From contig NZ_QJVJ01000001.1 of assembly GCF_003217775.1 (NCBI RefSeq), positions 248,001 to 312,000 on the forward strand: DNA of 64,000 bases. The letters are read 5' to 3'. Below the pieces are notes generated by a model. The model saw only the letters and a list, made by a program, of their open reading frames with translations, did no database searches and had not been told where the DNA came from. The stretch comes from Paenibacillus flagellatus (GTDB lineage Bacteria; Bacillota; Bacilli; Paenibacillales; NBRC-103111). The position numbers and the translations under genes are program-made. Each line of letters begins with the position of its first letter. Within the stretch, counting starts at the first letter, position 1. Positions 28,868-38,128 of the stretch are shown here, one piece after another.

Positions 28868-28928
28868 TCAAATAAATATTTGATTATATTATATGCCAGG
28901 CCCGTTCTTTATTCAAACAGTTATTTGA
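28868..28928 (-). promoter_or_regulatory. czcO-cadA promoter with two CadC-type operators
   Basis: Minus-strand TTGAAT (28916-28911) and consensus TATAAT (28893-28888), 17-base spacer. A distal operator (28913-28928, plus TCAAACAGTTATTTGA) overlaps the -35; a perfect 7-2-7 dyad (28868-28883, TCAAATA-AA-TATTTGA) covers the transcript start. Dual sites explain tight repression until metal is present. Confidence 0.8.
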
Positions 28929-28947
28929 TTGTAGGGCTGCAAATCAT

Positions 28948-28973
28948 AAAAAAACCGCCGAGCTTGTCGGCGG
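28948..28973 (-). terminator. terminator after the GyrI-like gene
   Basis: 7-bp stem CCGCCGA/TCGGCGG preceded on the plus strand by seven A, giving a seven-U tract on the minus strand. Confidence 0.8.
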
Positions 28974-29049
28974 CATCCCATACGTCTATTCGGATATAGC
29001 TCCGTGGCGGCTCGTCGTTTCTTCGACCGCCTCCCGATCGCACGTTCGG

Positions 29050-29511
29050 CTATTCGGCGTGAAGCTCGTTCCGCTTGACCGGAAAGTACCATTCCGTCAT
29101 TCCTTCGGGCTGAAGGTGCGGAGCGAATATTTCGAACCGCGGCCGATCCAGATCGAAGGGGTACAGCCTGCGATTCTCCGCACTGCAGATCGAGCTCCAG
29201 AAGTCGCCGATGTACTTCTCCTCGAACCGGAACACGATGTACTCGTCCTCCGGAATCGTGAACGCGACCGCTCCTTCCGGAACCGGACCGGCTTCGTCAA
29301 CTTCAACCGCTACGATGAGGCCGTTCGGAATGACGATCAGGTGGGGGTTGTCGCTTCTTCTCGGTGAAATGTCGTGCAGACGCGCCTCCAATTCCCCGAA
29401 CAGCCGCTTCTCATCCGCCGGGCCGCTCCCTTGAAACCCGACGCACCGGATCGCCCCGACCTTGGTGCGGCGCACCTCCATCATATCGCGAATATGGACG
29501 GCATCGCTCAT
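29050..29511 (-). CDS. GyrI-like/AraC effector-binding domain protein
   Basis: 153 residues, a single domain of the GyrI-like small-molecule-binding fold: VRRTKVGAIRCVGFQG near the start, IPEDEYIVFRFEEKYIGDFW in the middle and a closing FEIFAPH...EWYFPVKR strand typical of the AraC_E_bind family. No DNA-binding domain, so a stand-alone ligand binder or sequestering protein. ATG 29511 has AAGGAGGAG upstream. It stands alone between two minus-strand operons. Confidence 0.8.
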   Translation of the reverse strand: MSDAVHIRDMMEVRRTKVGAIRCVGFQGSGPADEKRLFGELEARLHDISPRRSDNPHLIVIPNGLIVAVEVDEAGPVPEGAVAFTIPEDEYIVFRFEEKYIGDFWSSICSAENRRLYPFDLDRPRFEIFAPHLQPEGMTEWYFPVKRNELHAE

Positions 29512-29630
29512 ACGATCTCCTCCTTGGCCGGACATCCGGCGTATTATTCCAATAAACGGACGAAACGGCCGGACCCATACGCATCGCCGGAACATAAAGA
29601 CGGAGAGTCTCGCGACTCCCCGTCCCTCTC

Positions 29631-32600
29631 TTACAGAAGCGATTCGGCCATTCGGACGAGAATGTCCGGCTTCCCGATCTTTCCTTCTTCCCCCAATGCC
29701 CGCACCTGCTGCATATAGGCGCGCAGCGAGCCGTGCATCGCCTGACGCTTCCCTTCCTTCCACGCTTGCTCGGCGTGCCTCAGCTTGACCGCGAGGGCGT
29801 TCGCGAGCCCCTCCGCACCCGGCGAGTCCGGCTCGTTCAGCGCGAGCTCGGTCGCCCGGATCAGACCGGCGAAGCTGACCGCGCTTTGCTCCGCTCCGAC
29901 CGATCCGGCCTCGGGAAGGCCGACGGACGTATCCTGCACGATGAATTCGTCCACGTACGCGTCCGTCCCCGATCCCGCCCCGGTGGCGAGCAGGAAATGG
30001 GTGACGACCGGTCCCGGATGGGAGGCGGGGACCCGCCCCTTGAAGTCGCCGTTCACGTAGACGTCGGCCTCGCCGGCCGGCAAATCGAAGTCGACGCGGA
30101 TGTCGGACCAGACGTTCAAGGGCAGCGACGTCGCGACCGGCAGGCTGCGAAATGCGCCTTGTGCAACGGGAACCGTCCGAACCGTCATCATGTCCCGAAG
30201 CTCGTTCGCGAACGTGAAGCCCGTATCCGCGTAGCTTTGATGCACCTTCACGTAGCGCGCGTCGACGGACAGGCCGCCGATCGTAATCGCCCGGTTCGCC
30301 TTCTGGAACGTCCATCCGGTGACGAGCGTCCAATCGCCCGCGTTCGCGTCGCTGACGTAAACGGACAAATCCGCCGCCGTCAGCCGGCTCGACGCGTCGG
30401 TATCGCGAAGCGTAATCGACGTTACCGTCTCCTTCCGCCCGAGGTCGACGCCGACGCTGCGGCTTTGGTAATCGAGCGCGAACGCCCCCGCGTAGCCGAA
30501 CTGGCCCAAATTGCCTGTCGTCGGGTTCGCGTCCCCGCTTATAAAGCCGGTCCTCTGCCGGCGCTCGGCCGTCTGCACCGTCAAGATGTCCCGGGTTTCG
30601 TTCGCGAACGTGAAGGCCGTGTCGGCGTACGACGAATGCACCTTGACGAACCGGGCCGCAACCGACAGGCCGCCGAGCGTAATATTGCCGTTCGACTTCG
30701 CGAACGTCCAGCCGGCGACGGGTGTCCAATCGCCCGAATTCGTATCGCTGACGTAGACGGACAAGTCGCCGGCCGTCAGCCGGTTGGCGCCGTCGTTGTC
30801 CCACAGCTTGATTTCCTCGATCGTCTCGATCCCGCCGAGATCGACGCCGACGCTGCGGCTCTTGTAGTCGAAGCCCATCATTCCCGCATAGCCGAAGCTG
30901 CCCAGGTTGCCGGACGCCGGATTCGTATCGTCGGTCAAAAAGCCGACGCGTCTGAACGGCTCCGCCGTCTTCGTTTCCATCATGTCCTGCAAGCCGTTCA
31001 CGAACGTAAACGCGGTATCGCCGTAGTTTTGATGCACCTTGACGTATCTCGCCTGGACCGACAAGCCGCCTAGCGTGATCGTCCCGTTCGCCTTGCCGAA
31101 CGTCCAGCCGGTGACAAGACGCCAATCTCCGTCGTTCGTCTCGCTGGCGTAGACGGACAGGTTGCTTGCCGCGATCCGGTTCGCGCCGTCGTTGTCGTAC
31201 AGCTTGATCTCCGTCACCGTCTCGATGCGGCCGAGGTCGACGCCGATGCTGCGGTTTTTGTAATCGAGCGCGAACGAGCCGATATAGCCGAAGTTGCCCA
31301 AATTGCCGACGGCCGGATTCGTATCGTCCGCCGCGTAGCCGACCTTCCGCGCGTAAGCGTGCGGCGAGCTCGAATACGTCAGCGCCCCGTCGGGCGACAC
31401 CCGCAGCGAGAAGGCGGTTCCCGCCGCATTCCAATGCTGCGAAAACCCTTCCTGCAGCGACATGTGCAGGCCGTTGGCGAAGCTCGCGCCATAGACGGAA
31501 AAGCGGACGCTTCCTTTGCGGACGGCGGGGAACAGCCGGGACGCCCCCGTCATCGTGATGTTGTCGACGCTATCGTACAGCCGGAGCGAGCGCGCCCCCC
31601 GCTTCGCCCGGTCGGCGCTCGTCGCGACGACGCCGGGGCTCGCCGTCTTCCACCAGTAGTCGTTTGCGAGTCGGCTGCCGTTGTCCGGAACGGTGCCGCT
31701 CCGCTCGTATTCGAAATCGTCCAGGGCGCCGTGGCTGCGGTACAAATACCGGTAAAAGTCTTCCACCAGCAGCGTGCCGGTCATCGTCCCCCCCGACCAC
31801 GAAAACAAATACGCGTCGTCCCCCGCCGGCACTTTATCCGCCTCGACCGCCCGGTTCCGTTCGCCTTCCGAATGCCAGCCGGGAGCGGACAGCCGCGTCC
31901 GCCCGAGCACGTCCCGGTACCCGTGCCAGGTCGCCGTCTCGTCGCCGCTGTAGGCGACGGTCAAATTGTTGCGCTGGTAGCTGCTGCCGCCCATCGCGTT
32001 GTGCCCCGACCAGCTGAGCAGAACCGAGCCGTCCGCATCCCGGCCGAGCGCGGGGAACGTGTTCGAGCTCATAATGTCGCTGTCCTGCACGGCCGACCAC
32101 GTCGTCCCGCCGTCCGTCGAGACGGACGTGCCGAGCGTCGTCTTGTCTCCCCGCTGCTGGCGGGCGTATATTTTCAGCGTCCCGTCGGCCAGCTCGACGA
32201 TCGCCGTCTCGGATACGCCGCCTTCCCCTCCGCTCGACGGGATCGTCAAGTCGGAGGCGCTCTTCGTCCACGTCGCGCCGTCGTCGTCCGAATACGCGAC
32301 GCCGGCCGCGAACGTGCCGTCGTTGCCGATGACGAAGCCGAACGTGACGACGAGACGGCCCGAGCTCAGCCGGATCGGGTTCGAGTACGTCACCGCATAG
32401 TTGACCGGATGGCCCAACGACGAGACCATTCCCGAGATCGGGACCGGCGTGCCGAATACCGGCTTATGTCCGGAAAATCCGGTCGATTTGACCATGTACA
32501 GGTCGGAGCGGCATACGGAGGCGTCCAAGCAGCTGTTCACGCCGTCCCATACGCCGAAGTAATGGTAGGAATAAAACACGACGTACACGGTGCCGGTAAC

Positions 32601-33725
32601 CGGATCGACATACGCGCCTCCCGGGCTGTCGAGCGAAACGCCGGAGCGGCTTCCCGGCGACACGAACGGCTCCGGCGCCGACCACGTCCTTCCGTCGTCC
32701 AGCGAATATCTCGCGTAAATGCCCCTCGTCTTGTCGGTCTGCGCCATCAGCAGCAGCGTGCCGTCCTTCAACCGGACGGGCTTGATATTGGCCCCGAATT
32801 CGGCCGCTCCGGCAACGCCTTGCTCGGTCAGCGTCTTGTTGCCGTATTCGACCTGCAGCGCCTCCTGTCCCGCCCCGACGAAGGCGGCATCCGGGTTGCC
32901 GTAGTATAGGTACACGTTCGTCGACTCGTGCGGCTGCAGGACGGGAAGGCGAACGAAAAACCCGTCGTCGTCCATATAAAAGGGCAGTTCCCGGCCGTCC
33001 TCCCCCGCGAAGCGGACGTCGCGGAAGTCCGCCTGCAGCTTGCCCGAGGCGATCAGCGCCGGTACGCCGAGCGGCTCCTTCTCCATATAGACCGCCCGAT
33101 CGTAGATCGTTTCGCCGTTCGGGTTGGTGACGGCCACCGGCTTGCGGTACAGCCAGTCGCTTCCCCCGCTAGCCGTCCACCGTCCCGGCGGCAGATCGTA
33201 TACGCCGATCATCTCCTGCAGATCGGGGCCGCCATACTCCGGCGCGTTATCGTCGAAGTGTCCGTGCACCTTCACGTAGCGGGCCGTCCGCCCGAAGTTG
33301 TACAGGACGATCGTGCCGCCAAGCTTTAGAAAATCCCAGTCCGCCACCTTCGTATACGTCACGTTGTCGGCGCTCGTATAGAGCGACAAATCGCTCTTCT
33401 CCACCCGGTTCGCGGCCGAGGACGCCCGCAGCTCGATCGTATCGAACGCAGCGGCGCTTCCCAAGTCGACGCCGATGCTGTTCAAGCCGCTGTCCAGCGC
33501 GAAAGCGCCGGTCGCCCCGAACGAAGCCAGCGGACCCGCGGCGGGGTTGCGATCCCCCGAGATGAACCCCGCCACCCCCGGCAGCTTGCCCGGGCCGGTA
33601 ACGCCGTTCGGGTACAGGGGGGCCGCGGCTGCGGGCAACGGCTTCGCGGCCTCGGCCAAGCCGAGCGTCGTCAAGGCGAGAACGGCGCATACCGCCAGCT
33701 TCCAAGCTTTCCGCCATATGTTCAT
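29631..33725 (-). CDS. secreted modular sialidase-like protein with four discoidin-like repeats
   Basis: 1,364 residues. Signal peptide (about 1-33, ending around PAAAA), discoidin-like module 0 (51-183), DUF2341-like domain (about 190-275), BNR/sialidase propeller (about 290-620) with three Asp-boxes (SLDDGRTW, SDDDGATW, STDGGTTW), a ConA-like linker, three discoidin-like modules beginning at residues 795, 927 and 1059, and a C-terminal helical segment resembling FIMAH domains. It should cleave or bind glycans outside the cell; sialic-acid specificity is not proven. Start ATG 33725 has AAGGAGG 8 bases upstream; the frame is open further but that sequence is antisense-phase to the regulator gene. 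Last gene of the second sugar locus. Confidence 0.83.
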   Translation of the reverse strand: MNIWRKAWKLAVCAVLALTTLGLAEAAKPLPAAAAPLYPNGVTGPGKLPGVAGFISGDRNPAAGPLASFGATGAFALDSGLNSIGVDLGSAAAFDTIELRASSAANRVEKSDLSLYTSADNVTYTKVADWDFLKLGGTIVLYNFGRTARYVKVHGHFDDNAPEYGGPDLQEMIGVYDLPPGRWTASGGSDWLYRKPVAVTNPNGETIYDRAVYMEKEPLGVPALIASGKLQADFRDVRFAGEDGRELPFYMDDDGFFVRLPVLQPHESTNVYLYYGNPDAAFVGAGQEALQVEYGNKTLTEQGVAGAAEFGANIKPVRLKDGTLLLMAQTDKTRGIYARYSLDDGRTWSAPEPFVSPGSRSGVSLDSPGGAYVDPVTGTVYVVFYSYHYFGVWDGVNSCLDASVCRSDLYMVKSTGFSGHKPVFGTPVPISGMVSSLGHPVNYAVTYSNPIRLSSGRLVVTFGFVIGNDGTFAAGVAYSDDDGATWTKSASDLTIPSSGGEGGVSETAIVELADGTLKIYARQQRGDKTTLGTSVSTDGGTTWSAVQDSDIMSSNTFPALGRDADGSVLLSWSGHNAMGGSSYQRNNLTVAYSGDETATWHGYRDVLGRTRLSAPGWHSEGERNRAVEADKVPAGDDAYLFSWSGGTMTGTLLVEDFYRYLYRSHGALDDFEYERSGTVPDNGSRLANDYWWKTASPGVVATSADRAKRGARSLRLYDSVDNITMTGASRLFPAVRKGSVRFSVYGASFANGLHMSLQEGFSQHWNAAGTAFSLRVSPDGALTYSSSPHAYARKVGYAADDTNPAVGNLGNFGYIGSFALDYKNRSIGVDLGRIETVTEIKLYDNDGANRIAASNLSVYASETNDGDWRLVTGWTFGKANGTITLGGLSVQARYVKVHQNYGDTAFTFVNGLQDMMETKTAEPFRRVGFLTDDTNPASGNLGSFGYAGMMGFDYKSRSVGVDLGGIETIEEIKLWDNDGANRLTAGDLSVYVSDTNSGDWTPVAGWTFAKSNGNITLGGLSVAARFVKVHSSYADTAFTFANETRDILTVQTAERRQRTGFISGDANPTTGNLGQFGYAGAFALDYQSRSVGVDLGRKETVTSITLRDTDASSRLTAADLSVYVSDANAGDWTLVTGWTFQKANRAITIGGLSVDARYVKVHQSYADTGFTFANELRDMMTVRTVPVAQGAFRSLPVATSLPLNVWSDIRVDFDLPAGEADVYVNGDFKGRVPASHPGPVVTHFLLATGAGSGTDAYVDEFIVQDTSVGLPEAGSVGAEQSAVSFAGLIRATELALNEPDSPGAEGLANALAVKLRHAEQAWKEGKRQAMHGSLRAYMQQVRALGEEGKIGKPDILVRMAESLL
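30160..31343 (-). repeat. three tandem 396-bp coding repeats
   Basis: Module starts fall at 31343, 30947 and 30551, exactly 396 bases (132 codons) apart, each encoding DTNP/DANP, GNLG-FGY, D-SRSVGVDLG, DLSVYVSD, GGLSV-AR-VKVH and DTAFTFAN-type signatures. The strict period suggests recent duplication or gene conversion. Confidence 0.85.
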
Positions 33726-33862
33726 CAACTTGTACCTCCTTATTGATCGTATTGATAATATGGTTTGACCATAAAAGATCGGGATGTCCCTTTGGCTGCT
33801 CCCCGAATCGGGCCGCATCGTCTTTTCCGGTAACGTTTCCCTTCCGGTACCGGCCGGTCCCG

Positions 33863-34603
33863 TTAACCGGACGAGCCGCCCGCCCTGCTCCGGTAATCGC
33901 CCGGGTTTACGCCGGTATACTGTTTGAACTTCTCGTAAAACCAGTCCATATCTTGGTAGCCGACCGCCGAAGCGACCTCGTATACCTTCATGTCCGTTCC
34001 TTCCAGCAGCTCCTTCGCCTTCTCCATCCGGACGCGGAGCACGTAGTCGTTGAACCCGATGCCGGTCTGCGCCTTGAACAGGCTGCCCAAGTAAGCGGCG
34101 TTCATGTACAGCTGCGAGGCGATGCCTTTCATGCTCACGGGCTCCCCGTAATGCTCCTTCACCCACCGCTTGACGAATTCCGCCGCGCCGGCCGGGGTAT
34201 CCGGTCCCCCCTCCCGGGAGACCCCGCCCTTCTCGTCCAGCTCCCGCTTCACCGAGGCGAGCAGCCGCTCCAGCTCCTCGGCTTCCGTCGGCTTGAGCAA
34301 ATAGTCCTTCACTCCGTATTGCAGCGCCGTCCGCGCATGGGCGAAATCCTCGTAGCCGCTCATGATCGCGACCGGGATGTCGGCGAACTCGCGCAAGGCG
34401 GCGATCAGCGCCATCCCGTCCATGACCGGCATCCGGATATCGGTGATTACGAGCGAATACGACCGCTCGCGCAGACGGTCGAGCGCCTGCCGGCCGTTCG
34501 ACGCTTCCCCGGCTACGACGAAGCCCGTACGCTCCCAATCGAGCAGGTAGCGGATCGATTTCAGCGCTCCCGGCTCGTCGTCGACAATCAGCACGTTATA
34601 CAT
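33863..34603 (-). CDS. compact YesN-type response regulator, AraC output
   Basis: 246 residues: receiver (1-120, D55 in VITDIRMPVMDG, LLKPTE) and a C-terminal AraC domain (about 140-240; GYQDMDWFYEKFKQYTGVNPGDYRSR), without the long middle region of the other YesN in this window. The ATG overlaps the kinase stop as ATGTATAA, exactly as in the pair at 12.25 kb. It probably activates this locus. Confidence 0.92.
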   Translation of the reverse strand: MYNVLIVDDEPGALKSIRYLLDWERTGFVVAGEASNGRQALDRLRERSYSLVITDIRMPVMDGMALIAALREFADIPVAIMSGYEDFAHARTALQYGVKDYLLKPTEAEELERLLASVKRELDEKGGVSREGGPDTPAGAAEFVKRWVKEHYGEPVSMKGIASQLYMNAAYLGSLFKAQTGIGFNDYVLRVRMEKAKELLEGTDMKVYEVASAVGYQDMDWFYEKFKQYTGVNPGDYRSRAGGSSG

Positions 34604-36365
34604 GATGAACCTCCTTTGCCGCGAGTAAAGGGGATAACGGAACGAGAAGCGTCGCCTTGACGCCTTTTCCGGGCTCGCTTTCCAGCCGGACCCCGAACGG
34701 CTCTCCGAAGCTTCGCAGCCTTCGATGGACGTTGGACAGCCCGATGTGCCGCTCGCCGCCGTTCGAGGCGTCCTCGGAAAGCAGGAATGCTACCTCGGCC
34801 AATCGCTCCGGCCCGATTCCCGGTCCGTCGTCCTCGACGGACAGCCGCACCGCGTCTTCTTCCTCCGACGCCGTGACGGTTACCGTCGTCGCCGAGCCGT
34901 TCGGTTCGACGCCGTGGACGATCGCATTCTCGACCAGCGTCTGCAGCGACAGCTTCGGAACGTCGAGCTTGCGCAGACGATCGGGTACCTCGATCCGGTA
35001 CGTCAGCCGGTCGGAATAGCGGAACGCCTGAATTTTCAAGTACGTCTCGACGATGGCGAGCTCTTCGCCGAGCGGGATCATGCCTCCGCTTTTGCCGAGC
35101 ATATGGCGAAAAGACTTGGCGAGCAGGCCGACGATTTCCGCGCTCTCCCGGTCTCCCTTCTCCAACAGGCTGCCGCGAATCGAATTCAGCGTGTTGTACA
35201 AATAATGCGGGTTGATCTGGGTTTGCAGCGCGTACAGCTCGGCCTCCTTCGTCTTCAGCTGCAGCTCCTTCGCCGTCAGCTCCGATTCGTACACCTCGCG
35301 GATGAGCCGCTGCATGCGCAGCACCATGCCGTTGAACGTATGGCCGAGCAGACTCACCTCGTCCCGGCCTTCGATGCGGCGGATCGTCCGGAGACGGTCC
35401 ATGTCCGTGCTCCTCATCATGGCCGCCAGCTGCCGGAGCCGCCGCGTAATGCGCCCGGACACGACGTAATTGACGACGACGAACAACGCCAGCGCGAATA
35501 CGAAGAAGAGGAACGCCGTCGTCCGGATCGTTTTCGTCCGGGCTTCCAGCTCGCCGAGCGGGACGAGGGACGCGACACGTATCCCGTGCACGCTCCTGCG
35601 GGAGTCGAGCGCGCGCATCGTCGGCAAGTAGTCGATTCCCTCCGCCCGGACGACCCGCCCTCCTTCGGCGCCGAGCAGATCGGCTATCGGAACGTCTCCG
35701 TCCGCCCGAATCCCCGCCATGCTGTCCAGCACGGGGACGCCGTTCGGCATGACGACCAGAAACCGGCTTTTCTCACTCTCCTTTTTGATCAAATTGTTCA
35801 ACAGCCCGGCATCCAGATCGATCTGGAGAAACAGGCAGGAACGCGGATTGAGATGGTTCAGCCGCTGCGTCAGCCGCAGCCGGTCCGGCTGGCCCGGAAC
35901 GGACGTCCAGACTCTGACTGAATCCGCTTTCATTTCGCCCGACGAGCAAGCGCTCCATTCGGGAACGCCGGTCATGCCGGACAGCGGCTTGACGCTGCCG
36001 ACGTGAAACGTCGCATTGTCCGAATAAAACGCGAGGTCGAGCACGTCTCTCGACGAGGTTAACGCGGCGAGCTGCGGCTTGACGTACTCCAAGTAAGCCT
36101 CGTGGGCGTCGGGGTACGAGTCGAACCGGCGAAGCAGCCGGTCCTGCAGCAGGTCGTCCATATAGACGTAATCGGCGATCTGTTCGTACGACCGGAGCAG
36201 GCTGTCCACATTTTCCGCCAGCTGGGCGACCGAATGTCCGGCGTTTTCCTTCAAGATGCCGAGTATCGACTTTCTCGCGTACGTTTCCAGAAAAAAGGTC
36301 AGGGAAGCGATCAGCACGACGACGACCGCGCCGTTCGTCCAAAATAGCTTGGTCCGTATGTTCAT
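34596..36365 (-). CDS. YesM-type sensor histidine kinase
   Basis: 589 residues: membrane segment (about 8-28), extracellular dCache-like sensor, second segment (about 285-305), HAMP, His box NPHYLYNTLNSIRGS and ATPase domain with LVENAIVHGVE and DDGPGIG. ATG 36365 follows GGGAGGGGAAG. It sits 24 bases after the binding-protein gene, so transporter and sensor are one transcript. Confidence 0.92.
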   Translation of the reverse strand: MNIRTKLFWTNGAVVVVLIASLTFFLETYARKSILGILKENAGHSVAQLAENVDSLLRSYEQIADYVYMDDLLQDRLLRRFDSYPDAHEAYLEYVKPQLAALTSSRDVLDLAFYSDNATFHVGSVKPLSGMTGVPEWSACSSGEMKADSVRVWTSVPGQPDRLRLTQRLNHLNPRSCLFLQIDLDAGLLNNLIKKESEKSRFLVVMPNGVPVLDSMAGIRADGDVPIADLLGAEGGRVVRAEGIDYLPTMRALDSRRSVHGIRVASLVPLGELEARTKTIRTTAFLFFVFALALFVVVNYVVSGRITRRLRQLAAMMRSTDMDRLRTIRRIEGRDEVSLLGHTFNGMVLRMQRLIREVYESELTAKELQLKTKEAELYALQTQINPHYLYNTLNSIRGSLLEKGDRESAEIVGLLAKSFRHMLGKSGGMIPLGEELAIVETYLKIQAFRYSDRLTYRIEVPDRLRKLDVPKLSLQTLVENAIVHGVEPNGSATTVTVTASEEEDAVRLSVEDDGPGIGPERLAEVAFLLSEDASNGGERHIGLSNVHRRLRSFGEPFGVRLESEPGKGVKATLLVPLSPLLAAKEVHHV

Positions 36366-36389
36366 CCCGCTTCCCCTCCCGGCTGCCGT

Positions 36390-38057
36390 TTATTTCTTCA
36401 ACGCTTTGTCCGTCCGCGCCAAAGACTGCTTCCATAATGCGGTGTAAGCGTCCTCCGCCTTCTTCGCGCCGTCCTTGTCGAGCTGGTCCTGCATCTGCTT
36501 CCAGAGACGCTCGAATTCCTCGTCGTTTTTGGAAAAAATGATTTTGGGCGATTCTTTCAGCCACAGCTGCTGGAGCCGCTTCATGTCGGCCCGGACGTCC
36601 TCCACGTCTCCGAGCTGGTACAGAAGCGCCGGCATAAGCTGCAGCTCCGGCAGAAAGTCGGACCATACTTCTTTCCCGTACGCCTGCAGCACTTCCTTCG
36701 TCCGCGGGTCGTACCCGGCCTTGACGGATTCCTTCGTCGTCGGCGTCGCGTAGTCGCCGTCGGCGAGCTTCGTACCGTGATCGAGATAAATCGACGTTCC
36801 CATGAAGGGCGACGCCGTCTCCTTCCATTGCAAATCCGGATTTTCGGACTTCTTCTTGTTGAATTCGGCGTTAACCGTGCGCTTGCCGTCCTTCACGTCG
36901 AAGTGGCGGCCTTCGATGCCCCAGTTGATCAAGATTTGGCCTTCGTCGGAGAATATATAGTCGAGCAGCTTGATCACTTCCTCCGGGTGCTTCGACTTTT
37001 TCGAGACGACCCAGTTCCAGTTCGAGCGGGTCATAAGCGACGTGAACGACCGGTTCGGCGCCTTGTCGTCGAACGTGATCGGGAAATACGCGTACAGATG
37101 ATCGTAGTCGCCCGCGGCGCGCATCGCCTTCTCCACCTCCGGCTGCACCCACCAGGACGGGAAATAACCGGCCAGCACGCGGCCTTCGGTCACTTTTTTC
37201 GTCATGGCGTCCGCCTTCAGCGTGAAAAACTCTTTGTCCAGCATATTGGCGTTGTACAACCGGTTCAAAAACCGGTAATACCGCTTCATCTCTTCCGTCC
37301 GGTACAGCAGCTGCGCCGCGTTGTCGTCGCCGATTTTGAAGTTGCCCTGGTTGACCAGCCCGGAGGCGTCGAACGTCGGCGACGATAAATTATCTCCGCC
37401 GTTGCCGTAATAATCGAACCCGCCGAACGGAATCGTCGGCTTGCCGTCGATCGTCGGATGTTTGTCATAAAACGCTTTCAAAACGTCGAACAGCTGATCG
37501 AACGTTTTGATTTGCGGGTAGCCGGCTTCCTTCAGCACGTCGTAGCGGACGGCGAAATTCGCCTGCAGCAGCGGGGAAGGCTCCTTGGCCAGCTTCGGCG
37601 CGTACAGCGAGTAAATATGGCCGTCCGGGCTCCGGAGCAGATCGAAGTATTCGCCGTACTTCGCCTTGATGTTTGTGCCGTGCTTCTCGATCAAGTCGTC
37701 CAGCGCGATAATCGCCCCGGCTTCCCGGTACTTGTCGACGTAATCGGGCTTCAGCACGAGCGTATCCGCGGGGTAATCGCCCGAGGCGAGCCACAGGTCG
37801 AACTTCTGGTTGCGGTCCCCCGTCACGGTGACAAGATCGAACGTCGCGTTCGTGCGCCGGCTCAGCTCCTGCATGACCGGATTGTTCGGATCGAGGTTCG
37901 GGAATAGATTGCCGATTTGGATCGTCGTCGGCTCCTTCTTCCCCGTCGCTCCTCCTTCTCCCGCGGATTCGGTCTTCTTCGCGCCTTGCCCGGCGCATCC
38001 GGCTAACGCCGCGACCAGCAAAGCGGCGCTCAATACGACTGCGACCGATTTGTTCAT
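36390..38057 (-). CDS. extracellular sugar-binding lipoprotein (LplA type)
   Basis: 555 residues with lipoprotein signal (MNKSVAVVLSAALL, lipobox LAGC) and an LplA-class solute-binding domain. Same family as the protein at 6074-7717 but clearly diverged. It feeds the permeases encoded upstream and may also present the ligand to the kinase. ATG 38057 has AAAGGGTGGAA upstream. Confidence 0.9.
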   Translation of the reverse strand: MNKSVAVVLSAALLVAALAGCAGQGAKKTESAGEGGATGKKEPTTIQIGNLFPNLDPNNPVMQELSRRTNATFDLVTVTGDRNQKFDLWLASGDYPADTLVLKPDYVDKYREAGAIIALDDLIEKHGTNIKAKYGEYFDLLRSPDGHIYSLYAPKLAKEPSPLLQANFAVRYDVLKEAGYPQIKTFDQLFDVLKAFYDKHPTIDGKPTIPFGGFDYYGNGGDNLSSPTFDASGLVNQGNFKIGDDNAAQLLYRTEEMKRYYRFLNRLYNANMLDKEFFTLKADAMTKKVTEGRVLAGYFPSWWVQPEVEKAMRAAGDYDHLYAYFPITFDDKAPNRSFTSLMTRSNWNWVVSKKSKHPEEVIKLLDYIFSDEGQILINWGIEGRHFDVKDGKRTVNAEFNKKKSENPDLQWKETASPFMGTSIYLDHGTKLADGDYATPTTKESVKAGYDPRTKEVLQAYGKEVWSDFLPELQLMPALLYQLGDVEDVRADMKRLQQLWLKESPKIIFSKNDEEFERLWKQMQDQLDKDGAKKAEDAYTALWKQSLARTDKALKK

Positions 38058-38128
38058 CGTTCCACCCTTTCTTCTCTAGTATTATATCATCCGGTCGATT
38101 CCGGTCGATACCGATTTCCCGGGCGCGG

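Noticed and set aside
29512-31434. Frame extending the GyrI-like gene to 794 residues
   Set aside because: The added part is an Arg-rich shadow of the sialidase-like gene, while ATG 29511 has an ideal ribosome site.
33726-34538. N-terminal extension of the sialidase-like gene to give 1,635 residues
   Set aside because: The extra part is an Arg/Gly-rich out-of-phase reading of the AraC-type regulator gene; signal peptide and AAGGAGG point to ATG 33725.
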